Below, piece by piece: positions 16,234 through 24,659 of a DNA stretch of 64,000 nt. The number at the start of each line of letters is the position of its first letter. Within the stretch, counting starts at the first letter, position 1. This stretch comes from Streptomyces antimycoticus (GTDB taxonomy: Bacteria; Actinomycetota; Actinomycetes; Streptomycetales; Streptomycetaceae): contig NZ_BJHV01000001.1 of assembly GCF_005405925.1 (NCBI RefSeq), forward strand, positions 10,853,595-10,917,594, read 5' to 3'. The notes under the pieces are model-generated. The model searched no databases. It saw only the letters and a program-made list of their open reading frames with translations, and was not told where the DNA came from. The translations under genes were made by a program, and so were the position numbers.

Positions 16234-17102
16234 AGGGTGTTGCAGAAGGCCGTGATCAGGCAGGTCGGAGTGGTGATCGGAGGTGTGTGGTCATGCGGCG
16301 ATGGCGAGGTTGTGCATGCGGGCGACGGCCTGGACGGCGTGGTGGAGGCCGTTGCCGCGTTGCCGACAGTCGCGGAGGATCTTGTAGTTCTTCATGCGGG
16401 AGAAGGTGTGCTCGACGCGGGCGCGGACCTTGCGATGCTGCGCGTTGTCCTCCTCCTCGCCCTTCAACAGCGGGCGTCCGGGGCGTTTACGGTGCGGGAC
16501 AATCAGCCCGGTGTTGATATAGGCGCCGTCGCCGAGAACCGTCACGCCCTTGCAGTGCGCGGCCAGGCCGGAGTCCCGCCAGGCTTTCGCGTCCGCCGTG
16601 TTGCCGGGCACCGGCCGGGCCGCGGCCACCACCAGGCGCGTCTCCGCGTCCACGATGACCTGCACGTTCGCCGAGCACCGGTAGTTGCGCGAGGATGCTC
16701 CGACCTTGCGGTCACGGACCGGGACGAGAGTCCCGTCCACGATCCACAGCCGCTCGGCGGCATCGGTGGCGGCCCGGGCCGGCTCGAGCGCGAGCAGCGG
16801 ACCGAGCCGCTGGATCACCCGGCACACCGTCGCCGGTGAGACGCCGAACAGCGGGGCGAGCTGCCGCATGGTGAGGTTCGTGCGGTAGTACACGGCCACC
16901 AGCAGCACCCGCTCGGCCAGCGGCAGCCGCCACGGACGGCCCCAGCCGCAGCCCTCGCCACCACGTTCCCGGACGGCTTTCAGTAGCCGGCCGAACTGAT
17001 CGACCCGCAACCCGGTGAACGTCTCCACCCACACCCGCTCGGCCCTCAACACCCCAGCCATACAGCGGATATGCCCTGATCACGGCCTTCTGCAACACCC
17101 TT
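16234..17102 (-). mobile_element. IS5-type element B, copy 1
   Basis: Ends match AAGGGTGTTGCAGAAGGCCG perfectly on both sides; TA at 16232-16233 and 17103-17104 are shared with the neighbouring A elements. 869 bp. An inverted second copy lies at 23788. Confidence 0.9.
16291..17061 (-). CDS. IS5-family transposase, element B copy 1
   Basis: 256 residues, same family and length as the A transposase but with roughly 30 substitutions (for example LFGVSPATVC, LEPARAATDAAERLW, RVEHTFSRMKNYK). Catalytic Asp109, Asp178 and Glu217 are kept. Encoded protein identical to that at 23829-24599. Full length, probably active. The near-identical terminal repeats of A and B suggest they could cross-mobilise. 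Confidence 0.93.
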   Translation of the reverse strand: MAGVLRAERVWVETFTGLRVDQFGRLLKAVRERGGEGCGWGRPWRLPLAERVLLVAVYYRTNLTMRQLAPLFGVSPATVCRVIQRLGPLLALEPARAATDAAERLWIVDGTLVPVRDRKVGASSRNYRCSANVQVIVDAETRLVVAAARPVPGNTADAKAWRDSGLAAHCKGVTVLGDGAYINTGLIVPHRKRPGRPLLKGEEEDNAQHRKVRARVEHTFSRMKNYKILRDCRQRGNGLHHAVQAVARMHNLAIAA

Positions 17103-17104
17103 TA

Positions 17105-17975
17105 AAGGGTGTTGCAGAAGGCCGTGAACTGGCAGCCTGAGCTGCGGGGGCGGCGCGGTCTGCTCATGCGGTGAGGGCGAGGTTGTGCATGTGGGCGACG
17201 GCCTGGACAGCGTGATGGAGGCCGTTGCCGTGCTGTCGGCAGTCGCGGAGGATCTTGTGGTTCTTCATCCGGCCGATCACATGCTCCACCCGAGCGCGGA
17301 CCTTGCGGTGCGCGGCATTGTCCTCTTCCTCGCCCTTCAGTAGCGGCCGCCCGGGCCGTTTGCGATGAGGGACGATCAGGCCGGTGTTGATGTAGGCACC
17401 GTCACCGAGCACGGTCACACCCTCGCAGTGCTCGGCCAGACCGGACTCACGCCAGGCCTTCGCATCCGCCGTGGTGCCCGGCACCGGGCGAGCCGTAGCA
17501 ATCACCAGGCGTGTGTCCGCGTCCACGATGACCTGCACGTTCGCCGAGAACCGGTAGTTGCGCGAAGACGTGCCCACCGTCCGATCGCGGACCGGGACCA
17601 GTGTCCCGTCCACGATCCACAACCGGTCCGCCGCCTGCTGGGGGGGCCGCACCGGCTCGAGCGCAAGGAGTGGTCCAAGGCGCTGGATGACCCGGCACAC
17701 AGTGGCCGGCGAGATCCCGAACAAGGGCGCGAGCTGCCGCATGGTGAGGTTCGTGCGGTAGTACACGGCCACCAGCAGCACCCGTTCCGGCAACGGCAGC
17801 CGCCACGGGCGGCCCCACCCGCAGCCCTCACCACCACGCTCCCGGACCGCCCTCAGCAGCCGCCCGAACTGATCCACCCGCAAGCCGGTGAACGTCTCCA
17901 CCCACACCCGCTCGGCCCTCAACACCCCAGCCATACACCAGAGATTCCCAGTTCACGGCCTTCTGCAACACGCTT
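17105..17975 (-). mobile_element. IS5-type element A, copy 2
   Basis: Same ends as copy 1, including the right-end substitution; flanked by TA at 17103-17104 and 17976-17977. 871 bp. Confidence 0.9.
17164..17934 (-). CDS. IS5-family transposase, element A copy 2
   Basis: 256 residues, identical in protein sequence to 15419-16189, with the same HTH and DDE residues (Asp109, Asp178, Glu217). The identity of two copies separated by a diverged B element means the A pair arose recently. Confidence 0.93.
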   Translation of the reverse strand: MAGVLRAERVWVETFTGLRVDQFGRLLRAVRERGGEGCGWGRPWRLPLPERVLLVAVYYRTNLTMRQLAPLFGISPATVCRVIQRLGPLLALEPVRPPQQAADRLWIVDGTLVPVRDRTVGTSSRNYRFSANVQVIVDADTRLVIATARPVPGTTADAKAWRESGLAEHCEGVTVLGDGAYINTGLIVPHRKRPGRPLLKGEEEDNAAHRKVRARVEHVIGRMKNHKILRDCRQHGNGLHHAVQAVAHMHNLALTA

Positions 17976-17977
17976 TA

Positions 17978-19134
17978 CTGATCTTTTCGTAAGTTCGGTG
18001 GGTGTGCTGGCCTTGCGAGTGGGAGGCTTTCGGGGTGGCTTATCGACCCTCGCCTTCGGCTGCCGGCTCGTCTCTTCCTCCTTTGTCGCGGCCTCAGTTG
18101 GCGGAGGCACGGCGTGTTCGGGCGGTCGAGTTGTTCGAGGAGGGCGCCTCGAATGCGGAGATCGCGCGGGCGGTGGGTGTGTGTGCCGAGAGTGTGCGGC
18201 GTTGGCGTCGGGTGTGGAAGGAAGGCGGCGTTTGGGCCCTGCGGCGGCGTGCGGCCACCGGGCGCCCGCCCAAGCTGGACGACGCCCAGGTCGAGATGGT
18301 CCGGGCCGCGTTGGCGCGAGGTGCCCGGGCTCATGGTTTCGAGGCCGACCTGTGGACCCTGGAGCGAGTCGGCGCCGTCGTGGAGCAGAAAACGGGGGTG
18401 GTGTTGTCGAGGGCGTCGGTGTGGCGGCTGCTGACCGGCCGGCTCGGGTGGAGTCTGCAACGTCCCGAGCGGAGGGCGGTCGAGCGGGACGAGTCCGAGA
18501 TCGCCCGCTGGGTCGCGCACGAGTGGCCGCGCATCAAAAAGGGGCCGTGAACACACGTGCCTGGATCGTGTTCCTCGACGAATCAGGTGTCTCCCTGCTG
18601 CCTCAGATCCGCCGCACCTACGCACCCCGTGGCCGGACCCCGCTGCTGCGGCACCGCCTGAACTGGAAGCGGGCGTCGATGGCCGGGGCCCTGGGCTATC
18701 ACTCCACCGATCCCGAACGCGGGGCCCGTCTGTGCTTCCACCTCAAGCCCGGCAGCTACGACACCCCCGCGCTCATCGAGGTCCTGGAGTAGATGAAGGT
18801 ATTCTACCGCGGCGAGCAAGTGGTGCTGGTCCGAGACGGCCTGTCGGCCCACTGGAGCCGGGCGATGCGCGCCTGGGTCGCCGAGCAGGACTGGCTCACT
18901 CTGGAGCGATTACCCGCCTACGCTCCCGAGCTGAACCCGGTGGAACTGCTGTGGTCCTCGCTCAAGAAGCGTGAACTCGCCAACCTCGCCGGCGACCACC
19001 TCGCTGACGTCACCGACGCCACCGAACAAGGCATCCACCGCATCAACCACAACCCACAACTGCCATGGTCCTTTCTCGCCCACACCGGCATGACCATCCA
19101 CCCAACACACCCACCGAACTTACGAAAAGATCAG
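17978..19134 (+). mobile_element. IS630-type element, copy 1
   Basis: 1157 bp with terminal inverted repeats CTGATCTTTTCGTAAGTTCG and its inverse, flanked by TA at 17976-17977 and 19135-19136, the IS630 hallmark. Two overlapping reading frames. Confidence 0.92.
18002..18550 (+). CDS. IS630 transposase orfA (HTH domain), copy 1
   Basis: 182 residues from a GTG at 18002. RPQLAEARRVRAVELFEEGA, SNAEIARAVGVCAESVRRWR and ATGRPPKLDDAQVEMVRAAL form the two HTH motifs that bind IS630 ends. It ends IKKGP-stop; the catalytic domain follows in the -1 frame across CATCAAAAAGGGGCC, a plausible ribosomal slip site, so orfA/orfB would be made as a fusion. WKEGGVWALRR here differs from WEQDGASGLRR in copy 2. 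Confidence 0.85.
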   Translation: MCWPCEWEAFGVAYRPSPSAAGSSLPPLSRPQLAEARRVRAVELFEEGASNAEIARAVGVCAESVRRWRRVWKEGGVWALRRRAATGRPPKLDDAQVEMVRAALARGARAHGFEADLWTLERVGAVVEQKTGVVLSRASVWRLLTGRLGWSLQRPERRAVERDESEIARWVAHEWPRIKKGP

Positions 19135-19137
19135 TAG
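18547..19137 (+). pseudogene. IS630 transposase orfB (DDE), copy 1, amber mutation
   Basis: VNTRAWIVFLDESGVSLLPQ holds the first Asp/Glu region of the IS630 D-D-E core. QVVLVRDGLSAHWSRAM (second Asp) and LNPVELLWSSLKKRE (Glu) follow. A TAG at 18790-18792 replaces the CAG (Gln) of copy 2, cutting the catalytic domain in two, so this copy should be unable to transpose itself but could be mobilised by copy 2's enzyme. The final stop TAG uses the flanking target TA. Confidence 0.9.
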
Positions 19138-19159
19138 GGCGTGTTTCGAAAGTCAACGT

Positions 19160-19200
19160 CGGGACGGCGGTTTCCGCCATAGCGGTGGTTTGCCGTCCCG
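19160..19200 (+). promoter_or_regulatory. Large hairpin upstream of the decarboxylase
   Basis: Outer arms CGGGACGGC (19160-19168) and GCCGTCCCG (19192-19200), inner CCGC-CATA-GCGG. It lies 77 bases before the start codon. It could be a leader structure, a terminator stopping read-through from IS630, or an old IS end: the 19137 flank GGGCGTGTTTCGAAAGT resembles the IS5-C terminus. Confidence 0.5.
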
Positions 19201-19276
19201 GCCGCCGTTCTGCCCGGTGCGCCGCCAGGACACTGGCCGGGGCGGCCGGGGGCCGCCGTGGAGGGCGGGAGAGCGC

Positions 19277-21688
19277 ATGGCCGACAGCAGGATCCTGGTC
19301 GCGGTACCGGAACACCCTCGGGGCGAGGGCGCCGAGTCCCAGCAGTTACGGAAGATCCGGGACGCGATCGAGGCGGGCGGCTTCGAAGTCCGGTGGGTGG
19401 TAACGGCGGAGGACGCGGACGCGGTACTGCGCACCGAGGCTGGTCTGGCGGCGGCGCTGGTGGCCTGGGGCCTTCCCAGGGCCGCCGGTGACGGGCCCGG
19501 CGCCGCGCTCGCCGCGCCGGGAGGCACACTCGCCCGGCCGGGCAGCACCCTCGACGGGACCCCAGGCGGCGGCGCTGTGCTGCGCCGGATCGGCCGCCGA
19601 TTCCGGGACCTGCCGGTCTTCTTGGTGATGGCCGACGAGGGCCTGGGGGACCTGCCGCTGTGGGTGTCCGAGTCGGTCGTGGGCTACGTCTGGCCGCTGG
19701 AGGACACCCCGGGCTTCATCGCGGGCCGCATCACCACCGCCGCCCACGCCTACCGGGCATCCGTGCTGCCGCCGTTCTTCCGGGCACTGCGCCGGTTCGA
19801 CGACGCCCACGAATACTCCTGGCACACCCCGGCCCACTCCGGCGGTGTCGCCTTCCTCAAGTCGCCGGCGGGACGCGCCTTCCACGACTACTTCGGAGAG
19901 CGGCTGCTGCGCAGCGACCTGTCGATCTCGGTCGAGGAACTGGGCTCGCTGTTCGAGCACACCGGCCCGATCGGCGAGGCGGAGCGCAACGCGGCCCGTG
20001 TGTTCGGCTCCGAACTCACCTACTTCGTGCTGCACGGCGACTCGACGTGCAATCGCCTGGTAGGCCATTTCAGCGTCACCCGCGACGAGATCGCGCTGGT
20101 GGACCGCAACTGCCACAAGTCCGTGCTGCACGGCCTGGTCGTCTCGGGTGCCCGGCCGGTCTACCTGGTCCCCACCCGTAACGGCTACGGCCTGGCGGGA
20201 CCGCTGCCCCCGGCCGAGATCGCCGCGGACGCGGTGGCGGCCCGGATCGCCGCGCATCCGCTCACCGAGGGCGCGGTGTCCCCGCACCCGCAGTACGCGG
20301 TGTTCACCAACTCCACTTACGACGGCCTGAGTTACGACGCCGTAGCCACCGCTCGCGCGTTCGCCGCCAGTACGCCCCGGGTGCACTTCGACGAGGCGTG
20401 GTTCGCGTACGCCCGTTTCCACCCGCTCTACGCCGGCCGTTACGGCATGTCGGTGGACGAGGATGCCTTCCCCGGCCCGGACCGCCCGACCGTGTTCGCC
20501 ACCCAGTCCACGCACAAGCTGCTGGCGGCGCTGTCGCAGAGCGCGATGGTGCACATGCGATCCGCACCGCGGGCACCGGTGGAGCATGACCGGTTCAACG
20601 AGGCGCTGATGATGCACGGCACCACCTCGCCCCTCTACCCAATGATCGCCTCGCTCGACGTGGCGACGGCGATGATGGACGGCCCGCAGGGCGAGTGGCT
20701 GATCGACGAGGCGGTGACCGAGGCGATCCGCTTCCGTCAGGAGACGGTGCGCCTGCGACGGCGGATCGAGAGCGCCGGGGACCGGCCGCCGTGGTTCTTC
20801 GGGGTGTGGCAGCCGGACACGGTCACCGACCCGGCGACCGGCGAACGGCTGCCGTTCGAGGAAGCCCCGCCGGAGCTGCTGCGCACCGAGCAGTCCTGCT
20901 GGCTGCTGGAGCCCGGCGCCGACTGGCACGGTTTCCCCGGGCTGACCGAGGGCCACTGCATGTTGGACCCCGTCAAGGTCACGCTGACCTGTCCGGGGAT
21001 CAGCGCCACCGGCGAGATGGCCGAGGAGGGCATCCCGGCCCGGGTGCTCACCGCCTATCTGGCCACCCGGAAGATTGTGGTGGAGAAGACCGACAGTTAC
21101 ACCACGCTGATCCTGTTCTCCATGGGCATCACCAAGGGCAAGTGGGGCACCCTGCTGGACGCCCTGACGGATTTCAAGGCCCTCTACGACGCCGACGCCC
21201 CACTGGAGCGGGTCCTGCCGGAGGCCGTCGCCGCGCATCCCCGCCGGTACGCGGGCCTGACCCTGCGCGGGCTGTGCCAGGAGATGCACGAGCAACTGCG
21301 CTCGGTGCGCCTGGTGGAGCTTCTGGACACGGCCTTCCAGCAGCTCCCGCAGCCCGTGGCGCCACCTCAGCACTGTTATCAGCGGCTGGTGCGGGGTGAC
21401 ACCGAGCGGGTCCGGATCTCGGAGGCGGCGGGCCGGGTGGCGGCCGCCATGGTGACGGTCACCCCGCCTGGCATCCCGGTCCTGATGCCGGGCGAGTCCA
21501 TCGGCGCACCCGACGGCCCGCTGCTGCGCTATCTCACCGCCCTGGAGTCCTTCGACCGCCGCTTCCCCGGCTTCCGCAGCGAGACCCACGGCGTGACCAA
21601 CGACGAGGACACGGGCGACTACCTGATCGAGTGCCTGATCCAGGGCGCGGGGCAGATGCCGGGGCACTCGCCCGGGCGTATCGGTTAG
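19277..21688 (+). CDS. Orn/Lys/Arg decarboxylase, class-I PLP-dependent
   Basis: 803 residues from the ATG at 19277 (MADSRILVAVPEHPRGEGAE; GGAG seven bases upstream). There is an N-terminal flavodoxin-like wing domain, then the large PLP domain with SWHTPAHSGG, GDSTCNRLVGHFSVTRDEI and VHFDEAWFAYARFHPLY. The PLP lysine is about residue 414 in TQSTHKLLAALSQSA. A C-terminal domain ends HGVTNDEDTGDYLIECLIQG. Length and order match inducible-type amino-acid decarboxylases (AdiA/CadA/SpeF family). It would convert a basic amino acid to agmatine, cadaverine or putrescine, consuming a proton; the substrate cannot be assigned. The stop TAG lies exactly at the IS5-C boundary, so the last residues are IS-defined. 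Flanked by inverted IS630 copies. Confidence 0.92.
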   Translation: MADSRILVAVPEHPRGEGAESQQLRKIRDAIEAGGFEVRWVVTAEDADAVLRTEAGLAAALVAWGLPRAAGDGPGAALAAPGGTLARPGSTLDGTPGGGAVLRRIGRRFRDLPVFLVMADEGLGDLPLWVSESVVGYVWPLEDTPGFIAGRITTAAHAYRASVLPPFFRALRRFDDAHEYSWHTPAHSGGVAFLKSPAGRAFHDYFGERLLRSDLSISVEELGSLFEHTGPIGEAERNAARVFGSELTYFVLHGDSTCNRLVGHFSVTRDEIALVDRNCHKSVLHGLVVSGARPVYLVPTRNGYGLAGPLPPAEIAADAVAARIAAHPLTEGAVSPHPQYAVFTNSTYDGLSYDAVATARAFAASTPRVHFDEAWFAYARFHPLYAGRYGMSVDEDAFPGPDRPTVFATQSTHKLLAALSQSAMVHMRSAPRAPVEHDRFNEALMMHGTTSPLYPMIASLDVATAMMDGPQGEWLIDEAVTEAIRFRQETVRLRRRIESAGDRPPWFFGVWQPDTVTDPATGERLPFEEAPPELLRTEQSCWLLEPGADWHGFPGLTEGHCMLDPVKVTLTCPGISATGEMAEEGIPARVLTAYLATRKIVVEKTDSYTTLILFSMGITKGKWGTLLDALTDFKALYDADAPLERVLPEAVAAHPRRYAGLTLRGLCQEMHEQLRSVRLVELLDTAFQQLPQPVAPPQHCYQRLVRGDTERVRISEAAGRVAAAMVTVTPPGIPVLMPGESIGAPDGPLLRYLTALESFDRRFPGFRSETHGVTNDEDTGDYLIECLIQGAGQMPGHSPGRIG

Positions 21689-21709
21689 GGTCTCTTGGGA
21701 AAGTGCTGG

Positions 21710-22411
21710 TCACAGCCACTCGTTGAGGACTGCGACCAGCACTGTCGCCTCGTAGCGGACGGCGAGCTTGTCGTACCTCGTGGCGACGGCCCGGTGGCGC
21801 TTGAAACGATTGATTCCGCACTCGAGGGCATGGCGCTCGCGGTAGTCGGTCTTGTCGAACTTCGGCGGCCGACCGCCTCGGGAGCCTAGCTTCTGACGAT
21901 TGCGGACGCGGTCCGCCGGGACCGGGATGGTCGCCTTGATTCCGCGTCTTCGCAGGTACGCTCGGTTGCGGCGGGAGTCGTACGCCTTGTCAGCCCGCAC
22001 CCGGTCCGGTCGACTGCGAGGCCGGCCAGGACCGAGTCGGGGCACCCGAATCGCCTCCAGGACCGGCCCGAACTGCGGCGAGTCACCCCGCTGCCCGGCC
22101 GTGATCAGTACAGACAGAGGCTTCTGCCCCTGTTCGACGGCGAGGTGGATCTTTGTGGTCAGCCCGCCCCGGGAACGTCGGAGGCCGTGGTCGGTCGGCT
22201 CGACGGCGATGCCGCCAGGCGGCTCCTTTTGCAGGCCCCCCTTTTCGACGCTCCGACGGCGTGCTGGTGAGCCCGGCACACGGTGGAGTCGACATTCACA
22301 TCCCAGGTGATCAGGCCCTTCACGTCGGCCTCGGCCTGGAGCTGGGTGACGATCCGGGCCCAGGTGCCATCGCGCTGCCAGCGCCGGAACAGGTCGTAGG
22401 CCCGGTCCCAC
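21710..22411 (-). CDS. IS5-C transposase, C-terminal (DDE) frame
   Basis: Meaningful from about 22240 downward: [40 protein letters not shown], then [20 protein letters not shown] (second Asp) and [20 protein letters not shown] (catalytic Glu). The first 60 or so codons are out of the real frame. Expected to be expressed only as a frameshift fusion with the upstream frame. Intact, probably functional. Confidence 0.85.
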   Translation of the reverse strand: MGPGLRPVPALAARWHLGPDRHPAPGRGRREGPDHLGCECRLHRVPGSPARRRSVEKGGLQKEPPGGIAVEPTDHGLRRSRGGLTTKIHLAVEQGQKPLSVLITAGQRGDSPQFGPVLEAIRVPRLGPGRPRSRPDRVRADKAYDSRRNRAYLRRRGIKATIPVPADRVRNRQKLGSRGGRPPKFDKTDYRERHALECGINRFKRHRAVATRYDKLAVRYEATVLVAVLNEWL

Positions 22412-22584
22412 GGCCCGCAGCGTTCTGGCACATCACGCCAGGGAACACCGGTCCGGGTCCGCCACCGTATGCCGTCTATCAGCTGCCGCCGAGTCCATAC
22501 CGGCGGACGGCCCGGCTTGATGCCCCGCGGCAACAACGGCTCCAGCCGGGCCCACTGGCCATTCGTCAGATCACCACGCCCCAC
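22159..22584 (-). CDS. IS5-C transposase, N-terminal frame
   Basis: 141 residues, [20 protein letters not shown]. It carries the DUF4096-type N-terminal domain ([36 protein letters not shown]) and reaches [15 protein letters not shown], the first catalytic Asp. After GASKRG the frame loses sense. The message has AAAA followed by GGGGGG at 22236-22245, a typical programmed -1 slip site joining it to the next frame. Confidence 0.85.
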   Translation of the reverse strand: MGRGDLTNGQWARLEPLLPRGIKPGRPPVWTRRQLIDGIRWRTRTGVPWRDVPERCGPWDRAYDLFRRWQRDGTWARIVTQLQAEADVKGLITWDVNVDSTVCRAHQHAVGASKRGACKRSRLAASPSSRPTTASDVPGAG

Positions 22585-23216
22585 GGAACGTGATCATCCA
22601 CGACCAAGATCCACTTTCGCAACAGACCCTGATCTTTTCGTAAGTTCGGTGGGTGTGGTGGGTGGATGGTCAGGCCGGTGTGGGCGAGAAAGGACCATGG
22701 CAGTCGGGGGTTGGCGTTGATGCGGTGGATGCCTTGTTCGGTGGCGTCGGCGACATCGGCGAGGTGGTCGCCGGCGAGGTTGGCGAGTTCACGCTTCTTG
22801 AGCGAGGACCACAGCAGTTCCACCGGGTTCAGCTCGGGAGCGTAGGCGGGTAATCGTTCCAGGGTTAGCCAGTCCTGTTCGGCGACCCAGGCGCGCATCG
22901 CCCGGCTCCAGTGGGCGGACAGGCCGTCCCAGACCAGCACCACTTGCTCGCCGCGGTAGAACACCTTCATCTGCTCCAGGACCTCGATGAGCGCGGTGGT
23001 GTCGTAGCTGCCGGGCTTGAGGTGGAAGCACAGACGGGCCCCGCGTTCGGGATCGGTGGAGTGATAGCCCAGGGCCCCGGCCATCGACGCCCGCTTCCAG
23101 TTCAGGCGGTGCCGCAGCAGCGGGGTCCGGCCACGGGGTGCGTAGGTGCGGCGGATCTGAGGCAGCAGGGAGACACCTGATTCGTCGAGGAACACGATCC
23201 AGGCACGTGTGTTCAC
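22566..23216 (-). CDS. IS630 transposase orfB (DDE), copy 2
   Basis: Starts VNTRAWIVFLDESGVSLLPQ. The core is uninterrupted: LEQMKVFYRGEQVVLVWDGL (second Asp; Gln where copy 1 has a stop) and LNPVELLWSSLKKRE (Glu). Because IS5-C removed the flanking TA, the normal stop is lost, and the protein runs on 17 residues ([17 protein letters not shown]) into IS5-C. Probably the functional transposase source for both IS630 copies. Confidence 0.87.
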   Translation of the reverse strand: MNTRAWIVFLDESGVSLLPQIRRTYAPRGRTPLLRHRLNWKRASMAGALGYHSTDPERGARLCFHLKPGSYDTTALIEVLEQMKVFYRGEQVVLVWDGLSAHWSRAMRAWVAEQDWLTLERLPAYAPELNPVELLWSSLKKRELANLAGDHLADVADATEQGIHRINANPRLPWSFLAHTGLTIHPPHPPNLRKDQGLLRKWILVVDDHVPWGVVI

Positions 23217-23785
23217 GGCCCCTTTTTGATGCGCGGCCACTCGTGCGCGATCCAGCGGGCGATCTCGGACTCGTCCCGCTCGACCGCCCTCCGCTCGGGA
23301 CGTTGCAGACTCCACCCGAGCCGGCCGGTCAGCAGCCGCCACACCGACGCCCTCGACAACACCACCCCCGTTTTCTGCTCCACGACGGCGCCGACTCGCT
23401 CCAGGGTCCACAGGTCGGCCTCGAAACCATGAGCCCGGGCACCTCGCGCCAACGCGGCCCGGACCATCTCGACCTGGGCGTCGTCCAGCTTGGGCGGGCG
23501 CCCGGTGGCCGCACGCCGCCGCAGGCCCGAAGCACCGTCTTGCTCCCACACCCGACGCCAACGCCGCACACTCTCGGCACACACACCCACCGCCCGCGCG
23601 ATCTCCGCATTCGAGGCGCCCTCCTCGAACAACTCGACCGCCCGAACACGCCGTGCCTCCGCCAACTGAGGCCGCGACAAAGGAGGAAGAGACGAGCCGG
23701 CAGCCGAAGGCGAGGGTCGATAAGCCACCCCGAAAGCCTCCCACTCGCAAGGCCAGCACACCCACCGAACTTACGAAAAGATCAG
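22629..23785 (-). mobile_element. IS630-type element, copy 2 (inverted)
   Basis: 1157 bp, same terminal repeats as copy 1 but in reverse orientation. TA at 23786-23787 on its outer side; the inner TA has been replaced by IS5-C. Confidence 0.92.
23213..23761 (-). CDS. IS630 transposase orfA (HTH domain), copy 2
   Basis: 182 residues, same two HTH motifs as copy 1 (SNAEIARAVGVCAESVRRWR) with local differences (WEQDGASGLRRRAATG). It ends IKKGP-stop; the -1 frame continues as orfB across the same A5G4 stretch. Confidence 0.85.
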   Translation of the reverse strand: MCWPCEWEAFGVAYRPSPSAAGSSLPPLSRPQLAEARRVRAVELFEEGASNAEIARAVGVCAESVRRWRRVWEQDGASGLRRRAATGRPPKLDDAQVEMVRAALARGARAHGFEADLWTLERVGAVVEQKTGVVLSRASVWRLLTGRLGWSLQRPERRAVERDESEIARWIAHEWPRIKKGP

Positions 23786-23787
23786 TA

Positions 23788-24657
23788 AAGGGTGTTGCAG
23801 AAGGCCGTGATCAGGGCATATCCGCTGTATGGCTGGGGTGTTGAGGGCCGAGCGGGTGTGGGTGGAGACGTTCACCGGGTTGCGGGTCGATCAGTTCGGC
23901 CGGCTACTGAAAGCCGTCCGGGAACGTGGTGGCGAGGGCTGCGGCTGGGGCCGTCCGTGGCGGCTGCCGCTGGCCGAGCGGGTGCTGCTGGTGGCCGTGT
24001 ACTACCGCACGAACCTCACCATGCGGCAGCTCGCCCCGCTGTTCGGCGTCTCACCGGCGACGGTGTGCCGGGTGATCCAGCGGCTCGGTCCGCTGCTCGC
24101 GCTCGAGCCGGCCCGGGCCGCCACCGATGCCGCCGAGCGGCTGTGGATCGTGGACGGGACTCTCGTCCCGGTCCGTGACCGCAAGGTCGGAGCATCCTCG
24201 CGCAACTACCGGTGCTCGGCGAACGTGCAGGTCATCGTGGACGCGGAGACGCGCCTGGTGGTGGCCGCGGCCCGGCCGGTGCCCGGCAACACGGCGGACG
24301 CGAAAGCCTGGCGGGACTCCGGCCTGGCCGCGCACTGCAAGGGCGTGACGGTTCTCGGCGACGGCGCCTATATCAACACCGGGCTGATTGTCCCGCACCG
24401 TAAACGCCCCGGACGCCCGCTGTTGAAGGGCGAGGAGGAGGACAACGCGCAGCATCGCAAGGTCCGCGCCCGCGTCGAGCACACCTTCTCCCGCATGAAG
24501 AACTACAAGATCCTCCGCGACTGTCGGCAACGCGGCAACGGCCTCCACCACGCCGTCCAGGCCGTCGCCCGCATGCACAACCTCGCCATCGCCGCATGAC
24601 CACACACCTCCGATCACCACTCCGACCTGCCTGATCACGGCCTTCTGCAACACCCTT
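23788..24657 (+). mobile_element. IS5-type element B, copy 2 (inverted relative to copy 1)
   Basis: Perfect ends AAGGGTGTTGCAGAAGGCCG / inverse; TA at 23786-23787 and 24658-24659. Confidence 0.92.
23829..24599 (+). CDS. IS5-family transposase, element B copy 2
   Basis: 256 residues, protein identical to 16291-17061 on the opposite strand, with DDE residues Asp109, Asp178 and Glu217. With its twin it brackets the IS630/decarboxylase core as an inverted pair. Confidence 0.93.
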   Translation: MAGVLRAERVWVETFTGLRVDQFGRLLKAVRERGGEGCGWGRPWRLPLAERVLLVAVYYRTNLTMRQLAPLFGVSPATVCRVIQRLGPLLALEPARAATDAAERLWIVDGTLVPVRDRKVGASSRNYRCSANVQVIVDAETRLVVAAARPVPGNTADAKAWRDSGLAAHCKGVTVLGDGAYINTGLIVPHRKRPGRPLLKGEEEDNAQHRKVRARVEHTFSRMKNYKILRDCRQRGNGLHHAVQAVARMHNLAIAA

Positions 24658-24659
24658 TA

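Larger units (their letters stand above)
21688..22629 (-). mobile_element. IS5-type element C (IS427-like group)
   Basis: Ends GGGTCTCTTGGGAAAGTG and, inverted, GGGTCTGTTGCGAAAGTG. Two overlapping transposase frames. It abuts IS630-2 directly without a TA between them; the exact last base at each end is ambiguous. Confidence 0.85.

Noticed and set aside
19137..19160. Complete extra IS5 element left of the decarboxylase
   Set aside because: Only one terminus-like sequence is present; no transposase or second end between 19137 and 19277.
19346..21667. 773-residue minus-strand frame opposite the decarboxylase
   Set aside because: Antisense shadow; no domain, no start site, while the plus frame has all PLP-enzyme motifs.
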